A stretch of 64,000 nt of DNA from G965207335 sp965222825 (GTDB taxonomy: Bacteria; Pseudomonadota; Gammaproteobacteria; PS1; Pseudothioglobaceae): NCBI GenBank assembly GCA_965222825.1, contig OZ244964.1:930001-994000 (forward strand), in the 5' to 3' direction. This document shows positions 1 to 8,278 of the stretch, one piece after another (position 1 is the first letter of the stretch; every line of letters starts with the position of its first letter). The translations under genes were made by a program, and so were the position numbers. The notes beneath the pieces were generated by a model. The model did no database searches and was not told the origin of the DNA. It saw only the letters and a list, made by a program, of their open reading frames with translations.

Positions 1-299
1 TGTTTTTTATTTGCAATAGCAGTTTCTACTAAGCTTTTAGCAATATCAAGCCCACCTATTAACTCTAGGACTATATCAATATCTGGGTTATTTACCACTT
101 CAAAAGCATCTTCTGTAATGTAAATATCACTGGTATCACAGATAGCAGTTTTATTATGCTTTGCTATATTTTGCACTACCCCAGCAATTATTTTAATATC
201 TGTATTGGTGCATTGTTTGATAATATTAGCATTTTTTCGTAGCACATTAACCACGCCTGAGCCTACTATGCCTATGCCTAATAATCCGATTTTAACCAT
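1..299 (-). CDS. hom: Homoserine dehydrogenase, N-terminal part (runs off the window)
   Basis: Translation from the ATG at 299 begins MVKIGLLGIGIVGSGVVNVL, the Rossmann GxGxxG NAD(P)-binding motif typical of bacterial homoserine dehydrogenase, followed about 75 residues later by DIDIVLELIGGLDIAKSLVE, which matches the family's conserved VVELIGG region. The enzyme reduces aspartate semialdehyde to homoserine, the branch point to threonine and methionine. Only about 99 codons are present, so the catalytic domain and any ACT domain cannot be judged. It is the last minus-strand gene after the RiPP cluster and nitroreductase; the 115-bp gap suggests its own promoter. Confidence 0.85.
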   Translation of the reverse strand, partial: MVKIGLLGIGIVGSGVVNVLRKNANIIKQCTNTDIKIIAGVVQNIAKHNKTAICDTSDIYITEDAFEVVNNPDIDIVLELIGGLDIAKSLVETAIANKK

Positions 300-414
300 T
301 ATAAAATTAAGGTAATAATAAAATTGTTGTTAATAGTTAAAAGATTTACTTTTAAGTTATTATTTTTACAAACTTACGCGAAGCATACAAAACAGAGCCT
401 CCAAAAAGAGATTC

Positions 415-1098
415 CTAGGTATGCCAAGTAGTAAAACTATCTACTGCTTCTTTTTTAGTTTTACAGGTGTTAACAGGTGCTTCCATATCAGCATAACCTA
501 AACTCATACCACAAATAATTTTCATTTCTGGGTTAATATTTAGAGTTTTTTTAATTAACCCGCTATAATTAATAAAAGATGCTTGTGGGCAGGTGTTTAG
601 CCCAAAATACTCGGCTAATAACATAATATTTTGCATTAATAAAGCAATATCCATATGTGCACCTTCGGTTAATTTATTATCCATATAAAATATTAACCCA
701 ACATCAGCACCAAAAAAATTATAATTCTCTCTAATGAGTTTAGAAACTCCTTGCCAATCAATATGCTTATCGCTAAATTCAATATTTGCTGCCCTATAAA
801 CAGCAAGACCAGCAAAATGCCTTCTTATATCAAATGGCGGGAAAAACTTTGTTGGATAATAATCATAATCCAAATCTAGCTCTATGTTATCATCAAAGGC
901 TTTGGTTAAAATTTTGGATAATTTTTCTCTGGTATTACCACTAACAACAGCAATATTCCAAGGTTGCATATTGCCACCAGTTGGGCAATTTTTTGCAATA
1001 TCAATAATTTTTCTAACTAATTTAAGATCTACTTTTTTATTGGTAAAACAGCGGGTAGTTATTCTATTTTTAATAATTTCTGGTAGTGTGTTCATCAA
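415..1098 (-). CDS. Nitroreductase family protein
   Basis: This 227-residue protein has the FMN-dependent nitroreductase fold signature: an N-terminal RITTRCFTNKKVD (the R-RxF/Y motif contacting FMN phosphate), then CPTGGNMQPWNIAVV (PSxxNxQPW-like FMN site) and a C-terminal IICGMSLGYAD (GxxxGY/D motif). The substrate cannot be told from sequence; family members reduce nitro groups, quinones or flavins with NAD(P)H. It lies 79 bp after the LanM-like gene on the same strand and may be co-transcribed with the RiPP cluster. It is not the SagB-type dehydrogenase, which is a separate gene at 4108-5640. Confidence 0.85.
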   Translation of the reverse strand: MMNTLPEIIKNRITTRCFTNKKVDLKLVRKIIDIAKNCPTGGNMQPWNIAVVSGNTREKLSKILTKAFDDNIELDLDYDYYPTKFFPPFDIRRHFAGLAVYRAANIEFSDKHIDWQGVSKLIRENYNFFGADVGLIFYMDNKLTEGAHMDIALLMQNIMLLAEYFGLNTCPQASFINYSGLIKKTLNINPEMKIICGMSLGYADMEAPVNTCKTKKEAVDSFTTWHT

Positions 1099-1177
1099 GT
1101 AATATCTAATTAGTATTGCTACTTAAACAAATATATAATATTTATAAATAATTATTATAAAATTATATTTTTAAGAG

Positions 1178-4111
1178 TTAAGTTTCATTAAGTCTTGCTG
1201 GATTAAGCGTTATATTATCATTATGTTGTGCTATAAAAGCCAAGCCAATATCAACCAAACCATGAATCGCTGATATTGAATGCTTATCCTCAGCCCAAGT
1301 ATCACAAAACCATTGTTTATTTGCATCAAAACGGTTTATTAACGCCAAACTAAGCTCTTTTAATTCTGGTGTTTCTTGCTTAAAATATTTTTTAAAGTAT
1401 AGTTGATGATACAAACTATCTATAATATCTTTACTATCTGCTAAGTTTAAATTATGTGGTATTAACTTAACTATATCAGTGCGTAGTTCTTCTTTGGATT
1501 TAGATTTTAAATAAATTTGGCTTATTAAGTTAGCAGAAGTTAGTTTATTTGATTTTGTCAATTTTATATTTGCTAAATTATTAACTAAATTATTATTTTC
1601 TTGCCAAGCCAATTTAGCTAATTCTAATGCCCAATAATTATCTGGGAAAATAGCTGGCATATATTCTTCTAACCAAGGGTTATAGCTTGTATCTTTTACT
1701 TTTTGAGTGGATAATTTTGCTACTAATAATTCAACACAAGCCTTAGTATCATCTGATTTTTTATTAGCACTAGCCAGTGTGCTTAGTAACCCTGTTATAC
1801 CAAAGCCATAATTAGTAGATATATAACTATCTTTATTAATACTATTTGTTAATGCTTTATAGCATTTTTTTAAGCCAGTGCTAGTGTCAAAATACTTACC
1901 CAATACCGTATAACTACTAATCATTGTGGTATAAGTATTAAACCAACCATATCCTACTTCTTTGGCAAATAAATTATCTTCGTTAATAAATTTATGTAGT
2001 TTTTCTAAGGCCACTAAGTATGCTTTATCATTAGTAGCATCATACAAATTAGCAAAGAAAATAATTAATGCAGAAGCCCCATAAAAATTACGCACTAATG
2101 GCACTAATGACTTATAATAATATGTCATATCTACCATAATATTATTTATGCCAAAAGCGTATTGCTTGTCTGCAAATAAAGATAATAAATACCTTCCTAT
2201 TTGCTGTGCAATTTCAAGTCCATTATAATTATTAATCGTTTTTTTAATATGGTAGTCGGACCTTAAATCATTGTTTCGTAGTGAAAATAATGAGCGAACA
2301 ATTTCTAAGTCGTATTCAACCTTGTCTAGTCTAGATAAATTTTCTCTAATATAACTAATTGGAGTATTATTAAAAGTATTTTTAACAACCTTATTATCGT
2401 GTGTATAGGCATCTCTAACATTTAAACCAAGTTCGTAAATAGGAATATCATTGCGTTTAATGCTCTTAATAGCACTCTCTATTATCTCAAATTTATAATA
2501 CGATAAATGGCTAAACAGACTATCGTGAGCAATCTCTCTACGAACGCCATCATTCGAGGATCTTTTATTGATATTTGTTATCAAACTATAAGCACTCCAA
2601 GTATCAATAAAAATACTACGAAACCTTGAGCTTTTAATACTATCAATAAAGTTATTTATAGCAGATGTGCCTATGTCAGACATCAATAATTGATTCATTT
2701 TTATAAATCCTGCCTGAAAATAAGAAAAATAAGGCTCTATATCTTGGAACTCACCGTTTAAAAAAGATGCAAAATCAATAGCTTCTAAGGAAATGTTTTT
2801 ATCTTCATCTTTGTTGGTGCCATAACTTTCTATTGGTGTTTCTTGTATGCCTGGAGCAACCATACACGATATATCAATAGGGTCTTTTGTAGCATTATTA
2901 GATGGTAATATTCTTGGTAATATTCCCATAGAAGTTAAGACATTAAGCGGGGTATTTATCTCAAATACTGGCATACCAATTACTGTTTCATAATCAATAA
3001 AATAGGGCATATCAGCAGAAGCTATTAGGTTGTCATACCAAAAATCATTGGCATTTAATATTTGTAATAAACGCAACCAAGCACCTAATCGCTGGTAATA
3101 TACAGATACTTGTGCTTTATTAACACAGTCTTTGGCATTTACTTTCTGCTCCCAACCATAATCACCTTTGTTAATAAATTTTGGTGTTAATGGCATATAA
3201 TCTGGTTCTAGTTTGTGTAATTTTGCTAATAAAACACCAATAGCATCTGTTCCTAATAAATTCTTTGGCTTGTAAACAACATCACCTAAGTTAGTTTTAA
3301 TAATAGCAACAGAGCGACCACCCCTGTGCGGGTCTCCTAAGCCAGGGCTAATGTCTAGTATTTGTAGATTTTTATCATATTTATTATTAAAAAATGTTGC
3401 TCTAATACTATCTATATCGTTATCAAACCTAGTTAGCATCTCACATGAAACTTCTAACCAATCGGTATTAATAACACCAACAATCTTAGCTATAACTGGC
3501 TGATTAGTTAACAAATTAGTCCAAGATGCAAAACTATTGTAGTCATAATTACTATCAACTTGTGCACTACTACCGCCACCATAATTATAATAAGTAGAGG
3601 TAAGGCTAATTATTGGCGAATAAAGTCTAGAAACAAAATAGTTTAATAAATTAGCAATAGCTTTATCGCACAAGACAATATTATTATTTTTTAGCATTGC
3701 AATGTTTTCATCTAGTTGATTTTTTGCTAGTATTGCAAGACTAGAGCCAAATAACTCTTTTTTTAATTCTTTTGTAAATGGTGCTTTATACAAATCAGCA
3801 CCACTATTAACAATATCCCGCCAACTTGTTATTAAATAGTAAAGGTTTTTTGCCCATTTAGGTAGTGTTTGTTTATCAACTACTTCTACATCTAAAACAG
3901 ATTGGCGTAATTGCTCAGGGTTTATTGCATGAGTTTTTAAAATTTGCTTAGCACTAAAACTAGTGCTATTTAATACTTCATTCCAAGCATTTAATCTATC
4001 ATTTATAATAAGTTCATCTTGTGTTGCTAGTGCTTTAAATGCAGGACAATTAATTCGCTCGCCTGGACTACTAGCCTTTGCTATTAAACTATAAATTTTA
4101 GTATCTATCAT
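1178..4111 (-). CDS. LanM-type lanthipeptide synthetase with degenerate LanC-like domain
   Basis: This 977-residue protein looks like a class II lanthipeptide synthetase. The N-terminal dehydratase (DUF4135) half keeps the phosphorylation/elimination motifs: GDPHRGGR near 259-266, VVYKPKN near 279-285, WYDNLIAS near 358-365, FIDYET near 371-376 and an R...DTWSAY block near 496-508. The C-terminal half (about 660-977) has the length and G-rich repeat pattern of LanC, for example YGFGITGLLSTLA and ISAIHGLVDIGLAFIA. I find no WCxG or CHG motif, the Cys-Cys-His zinc site needed for thioether cyclisation, and only three cysteines in that half. I infer it dehydrates Ser/Thr but probably does not close lanthionine rings. 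Its start overlaps the SagB-like stop (ATGA), so it belongs to the same operon. Confidence 0.88.
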   Translation of the reverse strand: MIDTKIYSLIAKASSPGERINCPAFKALATQDELIINDRLNAWNEVLNSTSFSAKQILKTHAINPEQLRQSVLDVEVVDKQTLPKWAKNLYYLITSWRDIVNSGADLYKAPFTKELKKELFGSSLAILAKNQLDENIAMLKNNNIVLCDKAIANLLNYFVSRLYSPIISLTSTYYNYGGGSSAQVDSNYDYNSFASWTNLLTNQPVIAKIVGVINTDWLEVSCEMLTRFDNDIDSIRATFFNNKYDKNLQILDISPGLGDPHRGGRSVAIIKTNLGDVVYKPKNLLGTDAIGVLLAKLHKLEPDYMPLTPKFINKGDYGWEQKVNAKDCVNKAQVSVYYQRLGAWLRLLQILNANDFWYDNLIASADMPYFIDYETVIGMPVFEINTPLNVLTSMGILPRILPSNNATKDPIDISCMVAPGIQETPIESYGTNKDEDKNISLEAIDFASFLNGEFQDIEPYFSYFQAGFIKMNQLLMSDIGTSAINNFIDSIKSSRFRSIFIDTWSAYSLITNINKRSSNDGVRREIAHDSLFSHLSYYKFEIIESAIKSIKRNDIPIYELGLNVRDAYTHDNKVVKNTFNNTPISYIRENLSRLDKVEYDLEIVRSLFSLRNNDLRSDYHIKKTINNYNGLEIAQQIGRYLLSLFADKQYAFGINNIMVDMTYYYKSLVPLVRNFYGASALIIFFANLYDATNDKAYLVALEKLHKFINEDNLFAKEVGYGWFNTYTTMISSYTVLGKYFDTSTGLKKCYKALTNSINKDSYISTNYGFGITGLLSTLASANKKSDDTKACVELLVAKLSTQKVKDTSYNPWLEEYMPAIFPDNYWALELAKLAWQENNNLVNNLANIKLTKSNKLTSANLISQIYLKSKSKEELRTDIVKLIPHNLNLADSKDIIDSLYHQLYFKKYFKQETPELKELSLALINRFDANKQWFCDTWAEDKHSISAIHGLVDIGLAFIAQHNDNITLNPARLNET

Positions 4112-5640
4112 CTACCTGTACCTGCTAATATTGCACTGTGCATCTGCGCAAGATAATCTTGGCTAACCTTAGATAGGTCAAAACCTTTTGGTAGGCTTCC
4201 TAGCATAAACTCGCCAATATTACCCTCAACAAGAGGATCATTATTGCTTGCTTTGGCAAAAGTCTTAATATCTCCAGATCCTAAGCCACAAGGTGCTATG
4301 CCCATAGCAATAGCATTTAAATAAAATGTTTGATAAAGAACCCCAGCATTTCGTAGAGTTGTAGCATAAGCAATGGCATGATACTTCCAACTTACTCTTT
4401 GGAATCTTGCTGCTATATGTATTAAAACTTGTGGTCTAACAATCCTAGCACAAGATGCATGTGCGGTATCAATCAAAGATTCGGTGTTTTGTGTTTTAGC
4501 GCTTATTTGTATTAACTGGTGTGTTTTAGGGGAATAATAATACATACCTTGGTCTAAGTCTTTTGCCCTATCAACAGTAAGATATACCTCTAATTCATAA
4601 CTTGCACCTCCAGTTGGGTAAGGTCGCCAAGATAGTTCCATATCTGTTTGTTGGCTTGCATCTTTAGCATTTGTTACCTTCATTTTTGAACCAAATAAAA
4701 CTCTACTTGTGCGATATAAAAACTCGCCAACCTGCTTTAATGATATTGGTGTGTCTTCATTATATTCTCTAATTGATAATCTTCGCATTTGTAAATCTGT
4801 CAGCGTAGCATCAGTTGCCATTAGAGTTTCTATGTTGGGTTTGTATAAGTCAATTCTTTTACCATCAGGTAATGTGCGAATAGAAGGTCTGGGTTTGATG
4901 ATATTAACAAAAGGAAAAGCACCACCAAAATCGCCAAAATGATAACCAAAACGACTTTTAGAGTGAAAATTTAAGTCAGCAGAATCCCATTGTGTATCAA
5001 CATCTGTGCCTTCTTCTAAACGAGAAGGGGCTTTTTCTGAGTTAATTAAAAATTCTTCTGCTAAGAGCAAACGCACAATTAAGGTAATAGCACTATGTAA
5101 GCTATTATCATATTGCTTTAAAATATCTGCTAGTGTTGTGCCATAAAACAAAGCAAAAAATAATTTATCTAACTCTTTATCTTCAACTAAAAAGCGTTTA
5201 TCTTTCATTGCTCTTGATAAAAATAATTTATCATCTTCTCTGGCTAGCGATGTAAAACGAGAAAAAAACAATTTTTTATCAAGTAATTCTGCATCTGATA
5301 ATTTAATGCCTTCACCGCCTATAGCAGTATTATGAATGCTAAGTAGAGCTTTATTATTGCTAGAAATACTAATAATAAAATTATTCCAATAAATAAGATT
5401 AGCAACGACTAAAATTAGCTGACTAGCATCGTGATAACTACTAATTTTATCCCTTACAGACTTTAATTGCACTACTTGTGGCTGTTTAATAAAATCAAAT
5501 ATTTCAGCAATATCTTTATTAATATCAAATTCAAAACCATTAAAATCAACTTTGTATTTATTATTTTCTGCAATAACAGATAAACTATCGGCAACACTAA
5601 TAGTTATTTCTGGTATTTTCATTAGTTCTGTTATAAACAT
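4108..5640 (-). CDS. SagB-type azoline dehydrogenase (nitroreductase-like)
   Basis: This 510-residue protein has an N-terminal helical region of roughly 280 residues and a C-terminal nitroreductase-like FMN domain of the SagB/ThcOx type. Visible signatures are LSIREYNEDTPISLKQVGEFLY (RxY/F FMN motif), WRPYPTGGASYELEVYLTVD (the YPSGGxxYPLE-like motif of SagB oxidases) and MAIAPCGLGSGD near the end. Such enzymes oxidise thiazolines/oxazolines made by YcaO cyclodehydratases to aromatic azoles. The start at 5640 is supported by a strong ribosome binding site (GGGAGG on the minus strand at 5646-5651). It is 51 bp after the first YcaO gene and overlaps the LanM start by 4 bp. Confidence 0.88.
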   Translation of the reverse strand: MFITELMKIPEITISVADSLSVIAENNKYKVDFNGFEFDINKDIAEIFDFIKQPQVVQLKSVRDKISSYHDASQLILVVANLIYWNNFIISISSNNKALLSIHNTAIGGEGIKLSDAELLDKKLFFSRFTSLAREDDKLFLSRAMKDKRFLVEDKELDKLFFALFYGTTLADILKQYDNSLHSAITLIVRLLLAEEFLINSEKAPSRLEEGTDVDTQWDSADLNFHSKSRFGYHFGDFGGAFPFVNIIKPRPSIRTLPDGKRIDLYKPNIETLMATDATLTDLQMRRLSIREYNEDTPISLKQVGEFLYRTSRVLFGSKMKVTNAKDASQQTDMELSWRPYPTGGASYELEVYLTVDRAKDLDQGMYYYSPKTHQLIQISAKTQNTESLIDTAHASCARIVRPQVLIHIAARFQRVSWKYHAIAYATTLRNAGVLYQTFYLNAIAMGIAPCGLGSGDIKTFAKASNNDPLVEGNIGEFMLGSLPKGFDLSKVSQDYLAQMHSAILAGTGR

Positions 5641-5691
5641 TTCATCCTCCCTTCAACTTACTAATTTTCTTCTTACACATAAATATAAAAA

Positions 5692-8010
5692 TCAGATAAA
5701 AATTGTTACTTTATTTATCTCTTTTTCTAGCAACGATCTCTTTAACTTACCAGTTTTAACTGGCACATCATACATTCTACCAGCACCTAAACGGGTGTGC
5801 ATACTTCTTAATTGCGGTATCATTACTTTAACAACTGACATACCAATATCAGCACGAGTAAAATCTATTACATAAATTTGCCAATTATTATCTTTTACTA
5901 ATTGAATACATTTATCTCGTTGGGCATTTAAACTTAAATTTTCAAACTTTTTATAATCTGAAAGGATAGCTATTTTTTCATAACTAGGCGTTAAATACTT
6001 GAAATATTCATCTTCAATAGTAGAGTTTTGCAACCAATTAGCGAATTCGTATGATAATTGCTCATAATTTTTACCGTATTTATTGTTATTAATAGTCTCT
6101 AATAATTGTGTGTGTTCACAAACAGCTCTTAACATAGCAACCTCTGGGTCAAAATGGCAAGCAGCAGCAAAGCAAATATCTTGATCTTTGTCTTTGGTTT
6201 GAATATAAGAGACAACAACAAAAGTTGGTATATCAATATCATTAGTTATATCAATTGCCCATAATTTTCTATTGTATCGTTTTTGGTGTATTTCAACAGC
6301 ACTAGTAATATGCTCATCAGCAAAACTACTCAAATCAACTGCCTTGTATTGTAAACGATTATGCCACCATATCGCAATATTATCCCTTTCAACTAACTCA
6401 AAAAATGCCTGCACAAAAGCCTCTGTTTTGCTATTACCAGATGCAGTGCCATTAGTATCAGCAGAGCCGACCCAATCCCTGCCATAAGGGTAGCCAAAAT
6501 ATAGTAATTGCGTAGGCACCCAAATATGCTTAGACTCTAATATTGACCAAATAGGCGACCATTGATAGTATTTGTTTATATCAATTTTTTGCGGTGTATG
6601 GTGAAAAGCACTAAAGCCTTTATTTGTTTCATCGGCAATATTATATTGATTATCACTATAATGCATAAATTTATTAGGTAATATTGCATCGCCTGCTTTA
6701 AAATCAATAAATCGTGCTTTTTTTTGCACTTCATCGCCTTGATAGGCAGAACAATAGCGTTCAATTGACTCTGCTAATGCACTTACTTTAGCTTGGTGTC
6801 TTGTTTTTCCTTTGCCAGCATTTAACATACGAACACTAAATAGAGAAAGAGCTACATTATCTGATGCTAGGGCAAGATTATTACCAGATTCATATACATG
6901 TGCCCAATCATCTTCAGGGCTAGAAATTAGTTTTAAATGACTAACTACTCCGCTTATAGGACTTACTAAATGTTTATATTGTGCTAAGGTTTTCTCAGGG
7001 GATTTAGTTTTATAACCACCGCTAGTTAATACTGTTGTAGCAACATTATCAAATACAAAAGCACTAGGCTTGTTATCTAATGGTATGCCACAAGTTGAGC
7101 ATTGTGGTATTTTAGAAACCTTATGATTATCTATTTTGTTATTATGCCAATCAAATGTGCGAATACAATCATTCAAATCACTAATTCCTAATATAATATA
7201 ACGGGCAATTTCAAATGCAAATTGATAAGAAATACTAGCCATAGCATTGTCATCGCGGAAGTTTGATATTATTAGCTCTCCATCTTCTTTATAATTGCCT
7301 AGAATATTAGCAATTTGACGATTTTGACGAACTCTTTTATATAGGCACTGATAACAAAAATTATTATCTTTATTATTTAAGTGATCATTAAAAATAGGAC
7401 CAAGCAATGGCATAATGCCAGTGATACTAATTAGTAACCATTTTTGTTTGCTTTTTAGAAATTTTTTATTAATTTTTGCTATATCTTTTTGTAAATAATC
7501 ATCAACAAGCACAATAATAAGGTTTGATTTGTTATTTTTAGGCACTACTACTAAGCCTACATCAGTAAGTGAGCGTTTTAATAGTGATAATGCCCTAGTA
7601 TGAGAGCTATAGTTAATACAACTAACTTTATTACTTTGTAGTTTATGCAATACATAATCTGGGGATAGGTTAAAATCTAACCAAAAACTAGCATAAGAAT
7701 TATTAATTTTATGGCTTGCATCAATAATTATTTTGCCCGCTAGCATAGTGTTAATTTGATTTTTAATATCAACTACTTTGTATTGTTTTTTCCTTAGAAA
7801 ATCAATAATATATTCGCTATTATTATTACCATCAATTAGTGCTAGCAAATCAATAGTAAGTTGGTCGCCATAAAAACTACTAACGCCTTTATTGTTATGA
7901 ATAATAAAATTAAAGGAATTGCTTTGCCCAGAATAAACAGCATCTATCCGTATGTTAGGGGCTTGTTTTAAAATATTAGCAATATCATCAAGGCTATCGT
8001 GCGTATTCAT
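5692..8010 (-). CDS. Fused TOMM cyclodehydratase (E1-like + YcaO), copy 1
   Basis: A fused C/D-type azoline cyclodehydratase. An N-terminal winged-helix/E1-like half carries two CxxC pairs (FCYQC and QCSTC) that would bind structural zinc, followed by a YcaO kinase domain with the ATP-binding block AGKGKTRHQAKVSALAES/IERY and GNSKTEAFVQAFFELVERD. YcaO enzymes phosphorylate a peptide backbone amide so that Cys/Ser/Thr side chains cyclise. The extreme C-terminus reads NKVTIFI, whereas copy 2 has NPIPVFI, so the proline-rich tail that contributes to catalysis in TOMM YcaO proteins is lost here. I chose ATG 8010 (772 residues): the upstream ATG at 8025 lies inside the inserted MITE. No Shine-Dalgarno is visible; the gene was probably translationally coupled to copy 2 before the insertion. 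Confidence 0.9.
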   Translation of the reverse strand: MNTHDSLDDIANILKQAPNIRIDAVYSGQSNSFNFIIHNNKGVSSFYGDQLTIDLLALIDGNNNSEYIIDFLRKKQYKVVDIKNQINTMLAGKIIIDASHKINNSYASFWLDFNLSPDYVLHKLQSNKVSCINYSSHTRALSLLKRSLTDVGLVVVPKNNKSNLIIVLVDDYLQKDIAKINKKFLKSKQKWLLISITGIMPLLGPIFNDHLNNKDNNFCYQCLYKRVRQNRQIANILGNYKEDGELIISNFRDDNAMASISYQFAFEIARYIILGISDLNDCIRTFDWHNNKIDNHKVSKIPQCSTCGIPLDNKPSAFVFDNVATTVLTSGGYKTKSPEKTLAQYKHLVSPISGVVSHLKLISSPEDDWAHVYESGNNLALASDNVALSLFSVRMLNAGKGKTRHQAKVSALAESIERYCSAYQGDEVQKKARFIDFKAGDAILPNKFMHYSDNQYNIADETNKGFSAFHHTPQKIDINKYYQWSPIWSILESKHIWVPTQLLYFGYPYGRDWVGSADTNGTASGNSKTEAFVQAFFELVERDNIAIWWHNRLQYKAVDLSSFADEHITSAVEIHQKRYNRKLWAIDITNDIDIPTFVVVSYIQTKDKDQDICFAAACHFDPEVAMLRAVCEHTQLLETINNNKYGKNYEQLSYEFANWLQNSTIEDEYFKYLTPSYEKIAILSDYKKFENLSLNAQRDKCIQLVKDNNWQIYVIDFTRADIGMSVVKVMIPQLRSMHTRLGAGRMYDVPVKTGKLKRSLLEKEINKVTIFI

Positions 8011-8277
8011 TACATAGTCCAACATGAAAAACTATAACAAAATTACGCAAGTGCTTAAAGCCGTTGCAAGCCTTGCAGTTGCTAATTATTCTTAACAACA
8101 AGAGGTTTAACACAGTAGATGACGGCTTTAAGCCTTGCCCTTTGGGACTTAGCCAAATTTTAACCTGCTGTGTTATTTTATTTAGGATAGCAATAAGTAT
8201 CCCTGCACAAAATGCCTTGCAGGTTAAAAATTTGGCGTTGTCGTAAGTTATCATAATTATTCAGGTTAGACTACATA
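8011..8277. mobile_element. MITE copy A with 6-bp target duplication
   Basis: A 255-bp element occupies 8017-8271, flanked by the direct repeat TACATA (8011-8016 and 8272-8277). Its ends form an imperfect terminal inverted repeat of about 30 bp starting GTCCAAC on the left and GTCTAAC on the right strand. The interior matches the copy at 31056-31319 over nearly its full length. Inside are strong inverted repeats: CTTAAAGCCGT 8054-8064 with 8122-8132, and GCCAAATTTTAACCTGC 8152-8168 with 8219-8236. It encodes no transposase. It splits the RiPP operon exactly between two genes that would otherwise be 7 bp apart. Confidence 0.9.
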
Positions 8278-8278
8278 A

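Noticed and set aside
7994..8254. An ORF inside MITE copy A (and its counterpart at 31063-31302) as a small conserved protein
   Set aside because: It lies within the element, reads into the YcaO start in copy A, and the differences between copies mostly change amino acids, so similarity reflects the DNA repeat rather than selection on a protein.
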